DNA of 16,879 bases from Vulcanimicrobiota bacterium (GCA_019237435.1 JAFAHB010000086.1:1-16879); one strand, 5' to 3'. Counted from the first letter of the stretch, positions 6,397-13,368 are shown. Numbers and translations: made by a program. Notes: generated from the letters alone by a model not told the origin.

Positions 6397-6795
6397 ATCG
6401 TCGACGCGGGCGAGCGCGTTCGCGCGCTCGCGCGTTTTCTGAACGAAAATGACCTAGCGCGCGTACGGGTGCAGCGCGGCGACGACGACGTCGAGATAAC
6501 CACGATTCGCGCCGCGTCGGCCGCACGGTCCGACCATCAAGCCGCGACCGACGCTCCGGCGCAGCGCGTGGATACGATCAAGGCCGACATCGTCGGAATT
6601 TTTCACGCGAGCCGCCCGACGGTGGTCGAAGGAGACGTCTTGGAGGGCGATCGCGAGCTTGGATACATTGAAGCACTCGGCATACGGACGCCCGTACACA
6701 GCAAAGGCTCGGGCAAACTGCTGACCGTCGCCGCCGCCGACGGCGCGCCGGTCGAATACGGACAGCCGCTGTTCGCGATCGCCCGCGGGCGTTAG
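6397..6795 (+). CDS. accB: Degenerate biotin carboxyl carrier protein (AccB-like) lacking the biotinyl lysine
   Basis: The position before accC and the sequence mark this as a biotin carboxyl carrier relative, normally the swinging arm of acetyl-CoA carboxylase. If read from ATC 6397 it has 132 residues. Positions 8-34 resemble the AccB N-terminal segment (VRALARFLNENDL, then RGDDDVEI), a linker rich in Ala/Asp/Gln follows, and 62-132 form a biotinyl-like domain starting IKADIVGIFHAS and ending PVEYGQPLFAI. The EAMKM motif is replaced by EALGI at 92-96 (bases 6670-6684): glycine takes the place of the biotin-accepting lysine, so it cannot be biotinylated there. The first standard start is GTG 6469, which would discard the conserved N-terminus and has no clear ribosome-binding site; the true start is uncertain. 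It may be a non-biotinylated regulatory subunit, as plant BADC proteins are, or a decaying copy. Confidence 0.72.
   Translation: MVDAGERVRALARFLNENDLARVRVQRGDDDVEITTIRAASAARSDHQAATDAPAQRVDTIKADIVGIFHASRPTVVEGDVLEGDRELGYIEALGIRTPVHSKGSGKLLTVAAADGAPVEYGQPLFAIARGR
6406..6438 (+). terminator. Terminator-like or attenuator hairpin with UUCG loop
   Basis: Ten bases after the folK stop, GCGAGCGCG (6410-6418) and CGCGCTCGC (6423-6431) form a perfect nine-pair stem closed by a TTCG tetraloop. Past a single G/G mismatch, bases 6406-6408 can pair with 6433-6435. Three or four T residues follow (6435-6438). This is the shape of an intrinsic terminator. It lies inside the extended accB reading frame, so it could end the folate message, attenuate acc expression, or be a codon-driven coincidence. 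Confidence 0.45.
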
Positions 6796-6801
6796 TGGGG
6801 C

Positions 6802-6806
6802 GAGGG
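6802..6806 (+). promoter_or_regulatory. Ribosome-binding site pointing to an ATT start of accC
   Basis: GAGGG ends seven bases before ATT 6814 and is a good Shine-Dalgarno. It is 22 bases from TTG 6829, too far to serve that codon. It therefore favours ATT 6814 as the accC start. Confidence 0.55.
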
Positions 6807-6813
6807 ACCTGAG

Positions 6814-8175
6814 ATTTTCAAAAAAGTTTTGATCGCCAACCGCGGCGAGATCGCATTGAGAATCAACCGCGCTTGCCAAGAACTCGGCGTGCGCACTGTG
6901 GCGATCTTCTCTGAGGCGGATCGCGATTCGCTGCACGTGCGGCAGGCCGACGAGGCATTTTGCGTCGGCCCCGGTCCGGCGGCTCGATCCTATCTCAATA
7001 TCCCGAATATCATCTCCACCGCGTTGATCACGCGGTGCGACGCGATTCATCCCGGATATGGTTTTTTGGCCGAAAATGCGCGGTTCGCCGAAATTTGCAG
7101 CGACCACGGACTGACGTTCATCGGGCCCAAGCCCAGCGTCATCGCATTGATGGGCGACAAAGCGACGGCCAAACGAGTCGTGCGTGAGGCGGGGGTCGCG
7201 ACGACGCCCGGAAGCGACGTGTTGCCGTCGGTCGAGGAGGCATACCGCGCCGCCGAAACAATCGGCTTTCCGCTGCTGCTCAAGGCAACGGCCGGCGGCG
7301 GAGGCCGCGGCATGCGAGTCGTCCACGATCCAAACGATCTGCTGCGCGCCTACGCGGGCGCGACGGCCGAGGCCGAGGCGAGCTTCAAAGACGGACGCGT
7401 CTATCTGGAGCGACTGATTGCGGCACCGCGTCACATCGAGGTTCAGGTGCTCGGCGACGAGTTCGGCAACATCGTTCATTTGGGCGAGCGTGACTGCTCG
7501 GTGCAGAAGCCGGCACACCAAAAGATCGTCGAGGAGACGCCCGCGCCCAACCTTTCGGCCAAAAGCCGGGCGGCGATCCATGAAATGGCCTTGCAAGCCG
7601 CGCGCTACGTCGGTTACACAAATGCCGGCACCCTCGAGTTTTTGGTCTCGAGCGACGAGGCGTACTTCATGGAGATGAACACGCGAATCCAAGTCGAGCA
7701 TCCGGTGACGGAGATGGTTTACAATATCGATCTCGTCAAAGAGCAGATTCGAATCGCCGCCGGTGAACCGCTCGGCTACGCACAAGGCGATTTAACCGCA
7801 CGCGGGCATGCGATCGAATGCCGAATCAACGCCGAAGATCCGCGCAACCACTTCGCGCCGGCGGCGGGCACCGTCTCAAAGCTGGTCTTTCCGGGTGGGC
7901 CGGGCATTCGCGTCGATACGCACCTGTACGCCGGGGCGACTATTCCGCCGTACTACGACTCGATGATTGCGAAGGTCGTCGCGTTTGGAGCGACGCGCGA
8001 AGTCGCACTCGCGCGAATGGAGCGCGCGCTGCGCGAGACGCTGGTCGAGGGAATCAATACGACGATCGGGCTCTGCTTGGAGATTCTCGCGAATCCGGCC
8101 TTTCGTGAAGGACGTTACAACGTCGAGTTCCTCCCGACGCAGATTCTTCCCAACGGCGAATCGGGCGCGCGATGA
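6814..8175 (+). CDS. accC: Biotin carboxylase (acetyl-CoA carboxylase subunit)
   Basis: AccC carboxylates biotin on the carrier protein using ATP and bicarbonate. Read from ATT 6814 it has 453 residues and begins FKKVLIANRGEIALRI after the initiator, exactly the family N-terminus. The in-frame TTG at 6829 would cut into the first strand (starting at IANRGE). The ATP-grasp features are intact: HPGYGFLAENA (79-89), KATAGGGGRGM (157-167), ERDCS (225-229), MNTRIQVEHPVTE (288-300) and CRINAEDP (336-343). The usual Q-R-R-H-Q-K reads Q-K-P-A-H-Q-K (231-237), one residue longer, with His235 and Lys237 kept. The enzyme looks active, so a biotinylatable carrier is expected elsewhere in the genome. The stop overlaps nusB (ATGA). 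Confidence 0.96.
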   Translation: MFKKVLIANRGEIALRINRACQELGVRTVAIFSEADRDSLHVRQADEAFCVGPGPAARSYLNIPNIISTALITRCDAIHPGYGFLAENARFAEICSDHGLTFIGPKPSVIALMGDKATAKRVVREAGVATTPGSDVLPSVEEAYRAAETIGFPLLLKATAGGGGRGMRVVHDPNDLLRAYAGATAEAEASFKDGRVYLERLIAAPRHIEVQVLGDEFGNIVHLGERDCSVQKPAHQKIVEETPAPNLSAKSRAAIHEMALQAARYVGYTNAGTLEFLVSSDEAYFMEMNTRIQVEHPVTEMVYNIDLVKEQIRIAAGEPLGYAQGDLTARGHAIECRINAEDPRNHFAPAAGTVSKLVFPGGPGIRVDTHLYAGATIPPYYDSMIAKVVAFGATREVALARMERALRETLVEGINTTIGLCLEILANPAFREGRYNVEFLPTQILPNGESGAR

Positions 8176-8573
8176 CCTCGCGGCGGCTTGCGCGCGAACA
8201 GGCGCTTCAGGTGCTCTACTCCGTTACCATCGGAAATCGCGAGCCACGCGACGCCGTGCGTGAAGTCGTCGGTGAGAGTGCCGACGGCGAGCAGCGGGCG
8301 TTCGTCGAGGAACTCGCCTTGGGTACGCTCGAATACGCCGAACACGCGGATCGAATCGTAAGTCCGCTTTTGGAGGGCTGGGCGATCGACCGCCTGCCTA
8401 CGATCGATCGGCTTTTGTTGGAAATGGCTACTTACGAGCTTCGCTGCCGCCCCGAAACGCCCACCGCCGTCGCGATCAACGAAGCGGTCGCGCTGGCCAA
8501 ACGATTCTCAACGGAAGACTCGGGTCGTTTCGTGAACGGCGTCTTGAGCGCCGTCGCCAATGCCAAGACGTAG
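8172..8573 (+). CDS. nusB: Transcription antitermination factor NusB
   Basis: NusB binds boxA RNA together with NusE (ribosomal protein S10) and supports antitermination on rRNA operons. The 133-residue all-helical protein shows the family pattern: RRLAREQALQVLYS (4-17), the GW-AIDRLPTIDRLLLEMATYEL region (69-90) and INEAVALAKRFSTEDSGRFVNGVL (102-125). The start is ATG 8172, overlapping the accC stop (ATGA). The accC-nusB adjacency matches the Bacillus gene order. Its end overlaps the PBP gene by 14 bp. Confidence 0.96.
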   Translation: MTSRRLAREQALQVLYSVTIGNREPRDAVREVVGESADGEQRAFVEELALGTLEYAEHADRIVSPLLEGWAIDRLPTIDRLLLEMATYELRCRPETPTAVAINEAVALAKRFSTEDSGRFVNGVLSAVANAKT

Positions 8574-10701
8574 ACGTCGCCGCGGCCTTGGTCTCTGGCG
8601 CGGCCTATCGATCGCGGTATTGATGATCGTGTTGTTTGCGATCGGCGCGGTAGCCGGCATGGTGACCGCTTACGGGCGCAATCTGCCCGACATCAGTCGA
8701 ATGGCCGATTACCAGCCGGCCGCCGCGACGCGTCTTTTCGCGCGGGATGGGACGCTGCTGGCCTCCGTGTACAAGGAGAACCGCATTTGGGTGCCGCTCT
8801 CGCAGGTGCCGCCGCTCGTGCGCGAGGCCTTCATCGCCAACGAAGATCATAACTTTTACCGCCACCACGGCGTGGATTTCAGCGGAATCATCCGCGCCGG
8901 ATTCGCCGACCTCACGCACCAGCAGTTTCAGGGCGCGTCCACGATCACCCAACAGCTCGCGAGGCGGCTCTTCCTCAACGATCAAGTCTCGGTTTCGCGC
9001 AAGATTCAAGAGGCGCTCCTCGCAATCGAAATCGAGCGCTATTACACGAAGGACGAGATCCTCGAGCGATATCTCAATATCATCTATCTGGGCGCGGGCG
9101 CTTACGGCGTCGACGCAGCGGCACATACGTACTTCGGGACGAGCGTCGGCAAGCTGACGCTGGGGCAGGCCGCGATGCTCGCCGGAGTCGTCGCCGCCCC
9201 CTCGGATTACTCGCCGTTTTCGAATTACGCGTTGGCGCAAGACCGAGAGCGCCACGTTTTAGATCGCATGGTAGAGAACGGCTACGTGACGAGCGCCGAA
9301 GCGAATGCGGCATACGACGCTCCTCTCGGCTTGATCCCCGAACGCCTGCCGGGCCTTCAGGGTTATCGCTACCCGTATTTCACGACGTATGCTATCGCGC
9401 AGCTTCAGAAAACTTTCGGCAACAACACGGTCGAAGAGGGCGGTTTGCAGGTTTACACGACGCTCGACACGCGGATCCAGCAGATGGCGCAGGAAGCGGT
9501 AACCTGGGGTGTCTCACAGGCGATCGCCGAGGGGATTGGAGCGCACGAAGCGGCACTGGTCGCGTTGCGCCCTTCGACCGGCGAGATTCTGGCGATGGTC
9601 GGCGGCGTCGGATTCTCGCTGCACAATCAGTTCAATCGAGCCTGGCAAGCTCATCGGCAGCCGGGCTCGTCGTTCAAGATTTACGACTACACCGCCGCGA
9701 TCGACCAAGGGATTCCGGCTTCGACGATCATCGACGATTCACCGGTCAGTTATCCTATGGGCGATGGGACGCAATGGTCGCCGATGGACGACGACAATAG
9801 CTACATGGGCGGGATCACGCTTCGCGAAGCGCTGACGATGTCACGCAACATCGTGGCAGTGAAACTCGCCGAGCGCGTCGGCCTCGACCACGTCATCGAC
9901 TACGCTCATCGCATGGGCGTAACGTCGCCGCTCGAAGCAAACCTTTCGCTCGCGCTCGGCTCGTCGGGACTGACCGTGCTCGATCAGGCCAGCGGTTATT
10001 CGACGCTCGCGAACCAAGGCTTACACGTCGACCCGACGCCATTTCGCATTGTAAAGGATTCGCTCGGAAGCATTGTCCTGGACGACCGCTTTCCGCAGGC
10101 AACCGACGTCGTAAGCGCCGGAACGGCTTATATCATGACGTCGATCTTCGAAGACGTTATCAATCACGGTACGGGGTATCCCAACGCGATTATCGGACGC
10201 CCCGCTGCCGGCAAGACCGGAACGACGTCGAGTTTCCGCGATGCCTGGTTCGTGGGCTACACGCCCGATCTCGTCGCAGCGGTGTGGCTGGGAAATGACG
10301 ATTACACCCCGATGGTGGAATCCTACGGCGGCAACGTTCCCGCGCGGATTTGGGCGCGTTTCATGAAAGCCGCGCTCGCTCACACGCCGCCGCGCGAGTT
10401 TCCCTACCCGGCCGAGGAGTTGGCGAAGGTCGCCGGTTGCGGGCGCGGCGGCTACGAGTACTACCTGAAGGGCACCGAGCCGCAATACGGTTGCGGCGGC
10501 TCGATCGATGCATACGGCGATAATCAAAACTCGTCGTCGGCGGCCGCGGCGGCCGCGGCGGGCGCGGATCTGCCGGAGCCAACTATTCCACCGCCCGATG
10601 CGAGCCCGCCCGCGACGCTGCCGCCGCCTCCGACGATTCCACCTTCGCCGTCCGCGCAGCCGTCGGAATCGGCAACGGGCGCGCCGCACCCGCGCAGGTG
10701 A
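8560..10701 (+). CDS. Class A penicillin-binding protein (PBP1A-type)
   Basis: This 713-residue bifunctional peptidoglycan synthase has a basic N-terminus, one membrane anchor (about 14-36), a GT51 glycosyltransferase domain and a transpeptidase domain. GT51 motifs are Glu95 in EDHNFYRHHGVD, QGASTITQQLAR (124-135), RKIQEALLAIEIER (147-160) and KDEILERYLN (164-173). Transpeptidase motifs are Ser370-Ser-Phe-Lys373 (SxxK), Ser428-Arg-Asn430 (SxN) and Lys552-Thr-Gly-Thr555. The periplasmic C-terminus has Cys627 and Cys645 and then a low-complexity Ala/Pro/Ser tail (about 656-713). ATG 8560 lies inside nusB, and the end overlaps xseA (GTGA). The exact ortholog name (MrcA/PonA) cannot be assigned by eye. 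It sits where folD is found in the Bacillus cluster. Confidence 0.97.
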   Translation: MPRRRRRRGLGLWRGLSIAVLMIVLFAIGAVAGMVTAYGRNLPDISRMADYQPAAATRLFARDGTLLASVYKENRIWVPLSQVPPLVREAFIANEDHNFYRHHGVDFSGIIRAGFADLTHQQFQGASTITQQLARRLFLNDQVSVSRKIQEALLAIEIERYYTKDEILERYLNIIYLGAGAYGVDAAAHTYFGTSVGKLTLGQAAMLAGVVAAPSDYSPFSNYALAQDRERHVLDRMVENGYVTSAEANAAYDAPLGLIPERLPGLQGYRYPYFTTYAIAQLQKTFGNNTVEEGGLQVYTTLDTRIQQMAQEAVTWGVSQAIAEGIGAHEAALVALRPSTGEILAMVGGVGFSLHNQFNRAWQAHRQPGSSFKIYDYTAAIDQGIPASTIIDDSPVSYPMGDGTQWSPMDDDNSYMGGITLREALTMSRNIVAVKLAERVGLDHVIDYAHRMGVTSPLEANLSLALGSSGLTVLDQASGYSTLANQGLHVDPTPFRIVKDSLGSIVLDDRFPQATDVVSAGTAYIMTSIFEDVINHGTGYPNAIIGRPAAGKTGTTSSFRDAWFVGYTPDLVAAVWLGNDDYTPMVESYGGNVPARIWARFMKAALAHTPPREFPYPAEELAKVAGCGRGGYEYYLKGTEPQYGCGGSIDAYGDNQNSSSAAAAAAAGADLPEPTIPPPDASPPATLPPPPTIPPSPSAQPSESATGAPHPRR

Positions 10702-11981
10702 AGCTTTTCGAAGAACAGCGTCCGATGCTGCAGCTGACGGTGTCGCAGTTTTCGGAGCGACTGCGACGTTGGCTCGAAAGGCGCCCGGAGCTGCAGCGAA
10801 TCGCAATCATCGGCGAGATCTCCGGATGGAAGCCCCAACCCAGCGGCAACATATTCTTCAACCTCAAGGATGACCGCGCGGTTCTTCGGTGCTTCGTGTT
10901 TTGGAGCGATGCGAAGCGGCTGCCGGCGGTTCGCGACGGCGTTGCGGTCGTAGCAATCGGAACGATCGGCGTCTGGGAGAAGACCAGCGAGTATCAGCTT
11001 CGCGTAATCGAAATCGCGCCGCGCGGCATCGGCGCCATCGCCGCCAAAGTCGAGGCGCTGCGAAAGCGCCTTGCGGCCGAGGGGCTCTTCGAGCCGACGC
11101 GCAAACGCGAGTTCGCGCGTTTTCCACGCCGCGTTGCGCTGGTCTCGGCGCGTGGCAAGGGCGCCGACGATTTCGAGAGCACGCTACGCGAAAAATCGCC
11201 ACACGTCGCCGTCGCGTTCATCGAGACCCGCGTTCAAGGCGACGGTGCCGAGATCGAAATCGCCGAGGCAATCGACCGCGCGTCGCGTGAAGACGTCGAT
11301 GCCATTATCGTTTTGCGCGGCGGCGGTTCGTACGAAGATCGGTATCCGTTCAACACCGAAGCGGTCGTGCGCGCAATCGTTCGTTCGCGGCATCCGGTGG
11401 TGACCGCAATCGGTCACACCGGGGATCGCCATCTTGCCGACGAGGTCGCCGACGCCGTTTTCAAGACCCCAACCGCAGCCGCGGAGCACATTGCCGGCTC
11501 GTGGGTTGAGGTCGCTGCGCGCATCGCGCATCAAAAGCAACTCCTGCGGCGCGCGATCGAGGGCGTCGTCGTCGGACGAGCGCGCGATCTCGGAGCCTAC
11601 GATCGCGCATTGATGGTCGCCGCCGAGCGTCTCGTTTCGCGCGCCGGACTCCGCGTGCTCGAGCTGCAGAATCGCCTCGAGCGCCAGAATCCGCGCCATC
11701 GCTTGTCGCTGCGTGACAAACGGCTGACCATCGCGCGTGGACGGCTCGAAGGTTTACGCGAACGTTTCTTTTCAACGCGCGCGAATTCGGTCGCTCTGGC
11801 AAAAGGGCGCCTCTTGTCGCTGAATCCGGAGGGTCCGCTCGAGCGCGGCTACGCGATCGTTACGCTCGCAGGGCGCGCGCTTTGCGATGCTCGCGACGTT
11901 TCCGCCGGCGACGAGATCGAGGCGCAATTGCATCGCGGGAGCATCGCCGCTCGCGTCGAACGGGTGCGCCACGATGAATGA
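10698..11981 (+). CDS. xseA: Exodeoxyribonuclease VII large subunit
   Basis: XseA is the catalytic subunit of exonuclease VII, which degrades single-stranded DNA to oligonucleotides. The 427 residues include an N-terminal OB fold (about 11-105: LTVSQFSERL, IIGEISGWK, NIFFNLKD), a catalytic region with VSARGKGADDF (149-159), RGGGSYEDRYPFN (207-219), AIGHTGDRHLADEVAD (237-252) and TPTAAAEH (257-264), then a long helical coiled-coil-like region and a C-terminal ERGYAIV strand. The start is GTG 10698, overlapping the PBP stop; ATG 10725 is an alternative nine residues in. It overlaps xseB by 8 bp, which fits balanced production of the two subunits. Confidence 0.97.
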   Translation: MKLFEEQRPMLQLTVSQFSERLRRWLERRPELQRIAIIGEISGWKPQPSGNIFFNLKDDRAVLRCFVFWSDAKRLPAVRDGVAVVAIGTIGVWEKTSEYQLRVIEIAPRGIGAIAAKVEALRKRLAAEGLFEPTRKREFARFPRRVALVSARGKGADDFESTLREKSPHVAVAFIETRVQGDGAEIEIAEAIDRASREDVDAIIVLRGGGSYEDRYPFNTEAVVRAIVRSRHPVVTAIGHTGDRHLADEVADAVFKTPTAAAEHIAGSWVEVAARIAHQKQLLRRAIEGVVVGRARDLGAYDRALMVAAERLVSRAGLRVLELQNRLERQNPRHRLSLRDKRLTIARGRLEGLRERFFSTRANSVALAKGRLLSLNPEGPLERGYAIVTLAGRALCDARDVSAGDEIEAQLHRGSIAARVERVRHDE

Positions 11982-12219
11982 TGGCCGGTCGACGTTTGAG
12001 TCGAAGCTCGAACGAATCGATGCGATCGTCAAAGAACTCGAGTCCGGCAGTACGGAGCTCGATCGCGCCGTTGCGCTTTTCAAGGAGGGCAAGGAGCTTG
12101 CGCGGGAATGCGAGGCGCTCTTGAAAACCGCGCAGACGCAAGTGGACGACGCGATGTCCGAGCCGGCCGGCGGCAAGCGGGAAAAGCTCGACGAACTCGA
12201 CGATCAAATTCCGTTTTGA
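11974..12219 (+). CDS. xseB: Exodeoxyribonuclease VII small subunit
   Basis: XseB is the small helical subunit that binds the XseA coiled coil, several copies per large subunit. From ATG 11974 it has 81 residues, the normal size. The family helical hairpin is visible as STFESKLERIDAIVKELESG followed by ELDRAVALFKEGKELARECEALLKTA. An acidic tail, KLDELDDQIPF, ends it. An ATG at 11887 in the same frame would add 29 residues lying wholly inside xseA with no homology, so the coupled start at 11974 is preferred. It is the last gene before a 128-bp stretch without a confident gene. Confidence 0.94.
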   Translation: MNDGRSTFESKLERIDAIVKELESGSTELDRAVALFKEGKELARECEALLKTAQTQVDDAMSEPAGGKREKLDELDDQIPF

Positions 12220-12220
12220 G

Positions 12221-12337
12221 ATGCGGCGCGTTCTGTTCTCGAGCTTGACGCTGGTCTTCGCGGTTTCGGCGATCGCGCGGCAGCGCCGGTCCGACGAAGG
12301 GGCACGCACTTTAGGATGCGCGGCATTAACTTAGCTA
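12221..12337 (+). CDS. Possible 38-residue small protein with signal-peptide-like start
   Basis: A short frame begins one base after the xseB stop. It reads like a signal peptide or anchor (MRRVLFSSLTLVFAVSAIA), then a basic, unremarkable tail ending CAALT. It has no good ribosome-binding site other than bases of the xseB end (coupled reinitiation would be possible). It could be a tiny secreted peptide, the broken 5' end of a lost gene, or chance. It fills most of the gap 12220-12347; I see no clear promoter or terminator there. Confidence 0.22.
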
Positions 12338-12343
12338 GGGGGA
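12338..12343 (+). promoter_or_regulatory. Ribosome-binding site of the secreted protein gene
   Basis: The purine run GGGGGA, part of AGGGGGAAG, ends four bases before GTG 12348 and supports this start. It is the most purine-rich site in the window, in contrast to the coupled starts of neighbouring genes. Confidence 0.5.
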
Positions 12344-12347
12344 AGCC

Positions 12348-13259
12348 GTGAGATTGCCGGCGGCAATAGCCGTGTCGGTAATGCTGTGTCCAGCGCTGAC
12401 GCCAAACGCATCGGCAGATCCCAACGCCTATCAAATCTTCGATCGCACCAGACGCGTTCTTCAGGCACAGCCGTATCCCGATCCGATTTTCTTTCGCACT
12501 ACAATCCGCGTCTCCGAGGGCGCCAGAGATGAATCCGAGCATTTTCGCGCCGAAGCATTCTCTAGCGGTGACGTTCGCATCGAGGGAGTAAGCGACGAAG
12601 AAGCGGCAGCGCCCCACGAGAGCAACGGCGTAGACTTCAAGCTTGCCTTCTCTATCGGGTGGAACAGCGGCACCGGCGGCCAAACGGCGACTGCCGCGCA
12701 GGATGTTCACCGCCGGGAAGCGTCCCCAGACTATTTGGGCGTTCCTCTGATTAGTCCAAGCTATGCGTTCGGCTTGAGCCCGGAACGTGAAGAAGCGTCC
12801 GAACCAAGTCCACTTAGCGCGTCGAACTTGCCGACGATCGCAACGGTTACCGCGATCGGCCGGGTATATGCGGTCTCGCTTCTTGGGACGGAGACAGTAG
12901 ATGGATTCTACGCCTACCATCTGCACCTCGAGCCGATTAGTCGTCCCGATCGCCACAGAATTCGAGAGCTTTGGGTCGATGCTTACACGTATCAGATCGT
13001 CCGGCTCGAAACGCAAGGCAACTTTACGGCGGCGCCGATGTCGCGTGTTCCCTGGCTCGTCACTTTCCAAGATATCGACGGAACCACGTACATAAAAAGC
13101 GAGAAGGCGTTAGCGCCGCTCGTCTTCCACCACGACAGAACCTTTTCGGACGCAAGCATCACTTTTGACGATATTAAAGCGACGGACAACGCCGAGCCGA
13201 TCTTGCCGGCGTTGGACCGTGATGCCGACGTCAACTTGCGCGAGCCGGAGAACGGATAG
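12348..13259 (+). CDS. Secreted protein of unknown function (LolA-like appearance)
   Basis: This 303-residue protein has a clear signal peptide (about 1-23, plausible cleavage after ASA) and no further membrane segment, so it is probably periplasmic or exported. The C-terminal half has alternating strand-like segments, such as DGFYAYHLHLEP, ELWVDAYTYQIVRLE and SRVPWLVTFQDID, recalling LolA-type or outer-membrane lipoprotein-sorting folds, but I cannot identify a family firmly. The sequence looks lower in GC than its neighbours and uses the rare-looking codon AGA four times. Gaps of 128 and 111 bases separate it from xseB and tlyA, unlike the overlapping genes around. It may be a lineage-specific or acquired gene inserted between two conserved operon blocks. 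Confidence 0.72.
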   Translation: MRLPAAIAVSVMLCPALTPNASADPNAYQIFDRTRRVLQAQPYPDPIFFRTTIRVSEGARDESEHFRAEAFSSGDVRIEGVSDEEAAAPHESNGVDFKLAFSIGWNSGTGGQTATAAQDVHRREASPDYLGVPLISPSYAFGLSPEREEASEPSPLSASNLPTIATVTAIGRVYAVSLLGTETVDGFYAYHLHLEPISRPDRHRIRELWVDAYTYQIVRLETQGNFTAAPMSRVPWLVTFQDIDGTTYIKSEKALAPLVFHHDRTFSDASITFDDIKATDNAEPILPALDRDADVNLREPENG

Positions 13260-13300
13260 CGAAGGCTGCGGGGCGCTTCGAAGCTAAAAGTTCACGGGTC

Positions 13301-13366
13301 GTGAGCGAGCTTTCCGCGCAGGACGACGAGCGACTGCCGCTATTAGCTCAACCCGGCGCGGCTTGA
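13301..13366 (+). CDS. Possible 21-codon leader ORF before tlyA
   Basis: GTG 13301 opens a 21-residue frame (MSELSAQDDERLPLLAQPGA, then Ala) ending in TGA inside the hairpin just before tlyA. No strong ribosome-binding site precedes it. Leader peptides control some rRNA methyltransferase genes (erm), so it is worth noting, but a chance frame is quite possible. The rest of the gap 13260-13300 holds the palindromes GCTTCGAAGC (13275-13284) and TCACG-GGT-CGTGA (13292-13304) and no recognisable gene. Confidence 0.15.
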   Translation: MSELSAQDDERLPLLAQPGAA

Positions 13367-13368
13367 GC
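13346..13368 (+). promoter_or_regulatory. Hairpin over the tlyA translation start region
   Basis: GCTCAA (13346-13351) pairs with TTGAGC (13363-13368). Past one C/C mismatch, CC (13353-13354) pairs with GG (13360-13361). The stem ends two bases before the TTG start of tlyA and would cover any ribosome-binding site, so it could limit tlyA translation. There is no T-run, so it is not a typical terminator. Confidence 0.3.

Noticed and set aside
6454..7785. Open frame of 443 codons on the - strand opposite accB/accC
   Set aside because: No recognisable domain, and accC is certain on the other strand. Same codon-bias effect.
12220..12351. The xseB frame stays open for 43 codons past its stop and ends in TGA overlapping the next GTG
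   Set aside because: The translation has no domain and no start codon with a ribosome-binding site; open frames of this length are common at this GC content.
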